DNA from: Rhodococcus sp. KBS0724
GTDB taxonomy: Bacteria; Actinomycetota; Actinomycetes; Mycobacteriales; Mycobacteriaceae
Direction: 5' to 3'
DNA length: 64,000 nucleotides
Assembly: GCF_005938745.2 (NCBI RefSeq)
Contig: NZ_VCBX02000001.1
Coordinates: forward strand, 3,603,501-3,667,500
A model generated the notes under the pieces. That model did not search any database and was not told the DNA's origin. It saw only the letters and a program-made list of their open reading frames with translations. A program made the position numbers and the translations under genes. This document shows, piece after piece, positions 59,723-64,000 of this stretch; the stretch's first letter is position 1, and each line of letters opens with the position of its first letter.

Positions 59723-60706
59723 TTACACCTGCCACGAATCTACGACGCGTTGCACATCGGCATCCGATGCCTCGACGGTTTCGAACGACGGATGCGCCCA
59801 TGCCACCGGAGCGAGTGCGCGCAAGAGCGACGTCTCGTCGCCCACCATCGGACCGTCTACAACCAATGCCGACCCAGAAACGGAAATAGTCCACTTCGAG
59901 TCTGTGCCGACCCGCGACAAGGCGGCAGGCTGGTTCAACGAATCCAGCGTGGCAGCAATGTAGGTGGGATGCTGCTCGGCCGGAGCCCGCAGAACATCAG
60001 CGGGCGTGCTGACACCGGTCAGAACGAGCAAAGAATCGACCGAAACAGCATGTGCGCCTTCGATATCCGTATCAAGCCGATCGCCGACGACAAGAGGCTT
60101 GGTGCAACCGCTACGGAGCAATGCATCATTCATCAGCGGGGCTGCAGGCTTACCGGCCACCAACGGTTCTACCCGGGTAGCGGCGCGCAACGCAGCCACC
60201 ATCGAGCCGTTTCCGAGCACCAAACCACGCTCGGAGGGCAACGTGGTGTCGAGATTGGCCGCCACCCACAGTGCGCCTGCGCGAATTGCGAGGCACGCCT
60301 CGGCAAGGATCGACCAATCAGTAGAGGTCGAATGCCCCTGTACGACGGCAACCGGCGATTCCGAGAACTCTCGAACCGGACGCAGTCCGACCCGCGTGAC
60401 TTCGTCGGCAAGTGCTTCCGTTCCGACCACAAGGACCGCAGACCCGGGAGCTACCCGCTCGGCAAGCAAACGGGCAGCAGTCTGTGAACTTGTCACAACC
60501 CTGTCGTCGACGGAATCGAACCCGAGTTCCGTCAGATGCGCAGACACATCCGACGGCGACCGGCTCGCATTGTTGGTGACGTAGTAGAGCTCTTGCGATC
60601 CCTGGCCCAGAGCACTCTGGGTACCAGGAATCGCGTGGGCGCCGGCGTAAAGCGTCCCGTCGAGATCGAGCAGAAGTACGTCGTATCGGCTACGAAGAAC
60701 CGTCAC
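59723..60706 (-). CDS. HAD-family phosphatase, Rv1692-like (glycerol 3-phosphate phosphatase)
   Basis: The 327-residue protein has the HAD nucleophile motif LLLDLDGTLYAGAHAIPG, motif II YYVTNNASRSP, the motif III lysine in VAGKPAAPLMN and acids in VVGDRLDTDIEGAHA. The cap domain is of the NagD/C2 type. A C-terminal extension (about 65 residues, TDSKWTISVSGSALVVDGPM) resembles that of Rv1692, which was shown to be a glycerol 3-phosphate phosphatase. The GTG start overlaps the TPR gene stop by 4 bases. Confidence 0.88.
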   Translation of the reverse strand: MTVLRSRYDVLLLDLDGTLYAGAHAIPGTQSALGQGSQELYYVTNNASRSPSDVSAHLTELGFDSVDDRVVTSSQTAARLLAERVAPGSAVLVVGTEALADEVTRVGLRPVREFSESPVAVVQGHSTSTDWSILAEACLAIRAGALWVAANLDTTLPSERGLVLGNGSMVAALRAATRVEPLVAGKPAAPLMNDALLRSGCTKPLVVGDRLDTDIEGAHAVSVDSLLVLTGVSTPADVLRAPAEQHPTYIAATLDSLNQPAALSRVGTDSKWTISVSGSALVVDGPMVGDETSLLRALAPVAWAHPSFETVEASDADVQRVVDSWQV

Positions 60707-61602
60707 AGATCTTCTCCGGACAGCTCCGCCACCCGCTCTTCTGCATCCGTGTCACCCTCGAGGTCTGCTGCTGCAGCATTGAGGAACCACTTCAGACCGT
60801 CTTCGACACGACCGGCCGCAACAAGCGCGTCGGCGTAGGCGTAGAACAGTCTGGCGGCGGACGCACCGGTGCGTTTTGCATCCAAATCGGCAGTCTGCAA
60901 GGTGACAACCGCCTGATCGAACTGGCCGAGATCCATCCGTGCGCCTGCCACGACCATGCGAAGCTCCGACGCTTCATCACCCGACAGCAGTTTCGCTTCG
61001 TCACTACGACCGAGTTCGATCGCCCGCTCGGGACGACCCAATCCGCGTTCGCAGTCAGCCATCACAGCAATGAGTCCAGGACCGCCGGCCATGCGACGAG
61101 CTGCGCGCAGCTCCGACAATGCTTCAGCCCACTCACCTGCGTGATACGCGGTGATACCGGCGGCTTCACGAACAACCGCGATACGGCCGGCGCGCTGACG
61201 GGCAGCACGGGCATGGAGCAGTGCAAGCTCCGGATCGTCGTCGACCAACTTGCCGGCCATGACGAGGTGACGCGCAACTGTGTTGGCGTTGTCCTTGTCC
61301 AAGCTCAGCAGATCACGACGAACAGCTGGATCAAGTTCTGTCGGTTCTACGTTGTCGGGTAGATCGGGTTCGTCAGGGCGTGCTGCCTGACGCTGATTGC
61401 GGTCACCGTCGCGTCCACGAGGGGCAAATCCACCCTCGCCGCCACGACGCGATCCGCCACTTCTGTCTCCTCCGCCGCCGCCGCGGCGATCGCCGCCACC
61501 GCTGCTTCGGGGACCACGCCCGTCGTTGTCACGACGGGGGCCACCTGAACGAGGCGCTCCTCCCCCACGGAAGGACCGACGCTCGTCGCCATTCTCCGAC
61601 AC
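60703..61602 (-). CDS. TPR-type repeat protein with basic Gly/Arg-rich N-terminus (Rv1691-like)
   Basis: A 299-residue protein. Residues 1-75 are Gly/Arg/Asp-rich (RRSFRGGGAPRSGGPRRDND) and probably disordered, possibly RNA-binding. The rest is helical repeats: ARHLVMAGKLVDDDPELALL, HARAARQRAGRIAVVREAAG, AGEWAEALSELRAARRMAGG and FYAYADALVAAGRVEDGLKW. GTG 61602 is preferred over ATG 61608, since GAAAGGA lies 6 bases before the GTG but touches the ATG. It is the first gene after the rRNA operon. Role unknown. Confidence 0.82.
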   Translation of the reverse strand: MSENGDERRSFRGGGAPRSGGPRRDNDGRGPRSSGGGDRRGGGGGDRSGGSRRGGEGGFAPRGRDGDRNQRQAARPDEPDLPDNVEPTELDPAVRRDLLSLDKDNANTVARHLVMAGKLVDDDPELALLHARAARQRAGRIAVVREAAGITAYHAGEWAEALSELRAARRMAGGPGLIAVMADCERGLGRPERAIELGRSDEAKLLSGDEASELRMVVAGARMDLGQFDQAVVTLQTADLDAKRTGASAARLFYAYADALVAAGRVEDGLKWFLNAAAADLEGDTDAEERVAELSGEDL

Positions 61603-61625
61603 AGTCATTCCTTTCATACAACGCA

Positions 61626-61659
61626 CGAAAGGGGACCCAGTATGTTGGGTCCCCTTTCG
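61626..61659 (-). terminator. Hairpin at the end of the rRNA operon
   Basis: A perfect 14-bp stem (61626-61639 with 61646-61659) with a 6-base loop lies just after the 5S gene in the minus direction. There is no long T run after it. It ends about 25 bases before the TPR gene start. Confidence 0.82.
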
Positions 61660-61670
61660 GTTAACGGGTG

Positions 61671-61787
61671 TTCGGCGGTGTCCTACTCTCCCACACCCTG
61701 TCGAGTGCAGTACCATCGGCGCTGAAGGGCTTAGCTTCCGGGTTCGGAATGGGACCGGGCGTTTCCCCTTCGCTATGACCGCCGTAA
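61671..61787 (-). rRNA. rrf: 5S ribosomal RNA
   Basis: About 117 bases. On the minus strand it begins TTACGGCGGTCATAGCG and ends near GGACACCGCCGAA, which pair as the terminal helix. The internal CGCCCGGTCCCATTCCGAAC and GAAGCTAAGCCCTTCAGCGC are classical 5S segments. Ends are approximate by 1-2 bases. Confidence 0.95.
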
Positions 61788-61938
61788 CTCTATGAAACTG
61801 TCACAGTAACTTTCCTGTCGATCACCGTGGTTTCACCACCCGTCAACACCAATGAATGGTGTTGGGGGATGGAAAAAACAAGGTTTTCTCAAGGTATCTG
61901 TGTGTTGTTTCAGATACCGCACAGTGGACGCGTAGCTT

Positions 61939-64000
<2,062 letters not shown>

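Overview
The window looks like a chromosomal segment from a mycolic-acid actinobacterium, most likely Rhodococcus (erythropolis-like) or a close Nocardiaceae relative. The basis is roughly 60% or higher GC by eye, frequent GTG starts, many 1-4 base stop/start overlaps, and three gene blocks whose order matches remembered Mycobacterium tuberculosis blocks: Rv2137c-Rv2141c, Rv1822-Rv1832 and Rv1691-Rv1713. No database search was run. No insertion sequence, prophage, CRISPR array or integrase island was seen.

Layout. 1-4.9 kb: partial hypothetical gene, lppL-like lipoprotein, DUF5703 gene, pyrD, a PEBP-family protein and an M20 peptidase. 4.9-5.9 kb: two identical tRNA-Leu(GAG) genes in a perfect 128-bp direct repeat, flanking a small secreted-protein gene. 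6-14.6 kb: an unusual zinc-ribbon/SDR fusion, a universal stress protein, a saccharopine-dehydrogenase-like reductase, malate synthase G, and a VWA protein coupled to a membrane phosphoesterase. 14.6-24.6 kb (minus strand): gcvP behind a tandem glycine riboswitch, a resR-like MerR gene, a DUF151 gene, an ftsR-like MerR gene, garA, gcvH, DUF881-Sbp-DUF881, a CDP-alcohol phosphatidyltransferase and a NUDIX gene. This block joins glycine cleavage, control of 2-oxoglutarate metabolism (GarA) and envelope/division genes.

24.7-43.4 kb is the least conserved part. It holds a membrane-domain/DUF2254 fusion, pepN, a pyridoxine kinase-like gene, a DUF1254 protein, a lipoprotein class F sortase with a Gly/Asn-rich secreted partner, a MurE-like ligase lacking the DNPR motif, a MerR regulator, a GAF-ANTAR regulator, and a PknK-like kinase/ATPase/LuxR gene between two paralogous class II glutamine amidotransferases.

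43.5-64 kb is a conserved minus-strand block. In transcription order from the right edge: 23S rRNA (5' part outside the window), 5S rRNA, TPR protein, HAD phosphatase, small gene, tlyA, nadK, recN, steA, mctB/steB, pyrG, NUDIX, xerD, parA-like, scpA, scpB, rluB-like, cmk, der and tRNA-Pro(GGG). Most neighbours overlap or nearly touch, suggesting long co-transcribed units for chromosome maintenance, translation and nucleotide synthesis.

The best candidates for something new are the amidotransferase/PknK-like neighbourhood, the MurE-like paralog, the SDR with threonine at the usual catalytic-tyrosine position, and the HIHH-DUF2254 fusion. All functional links proposed for them are inference.
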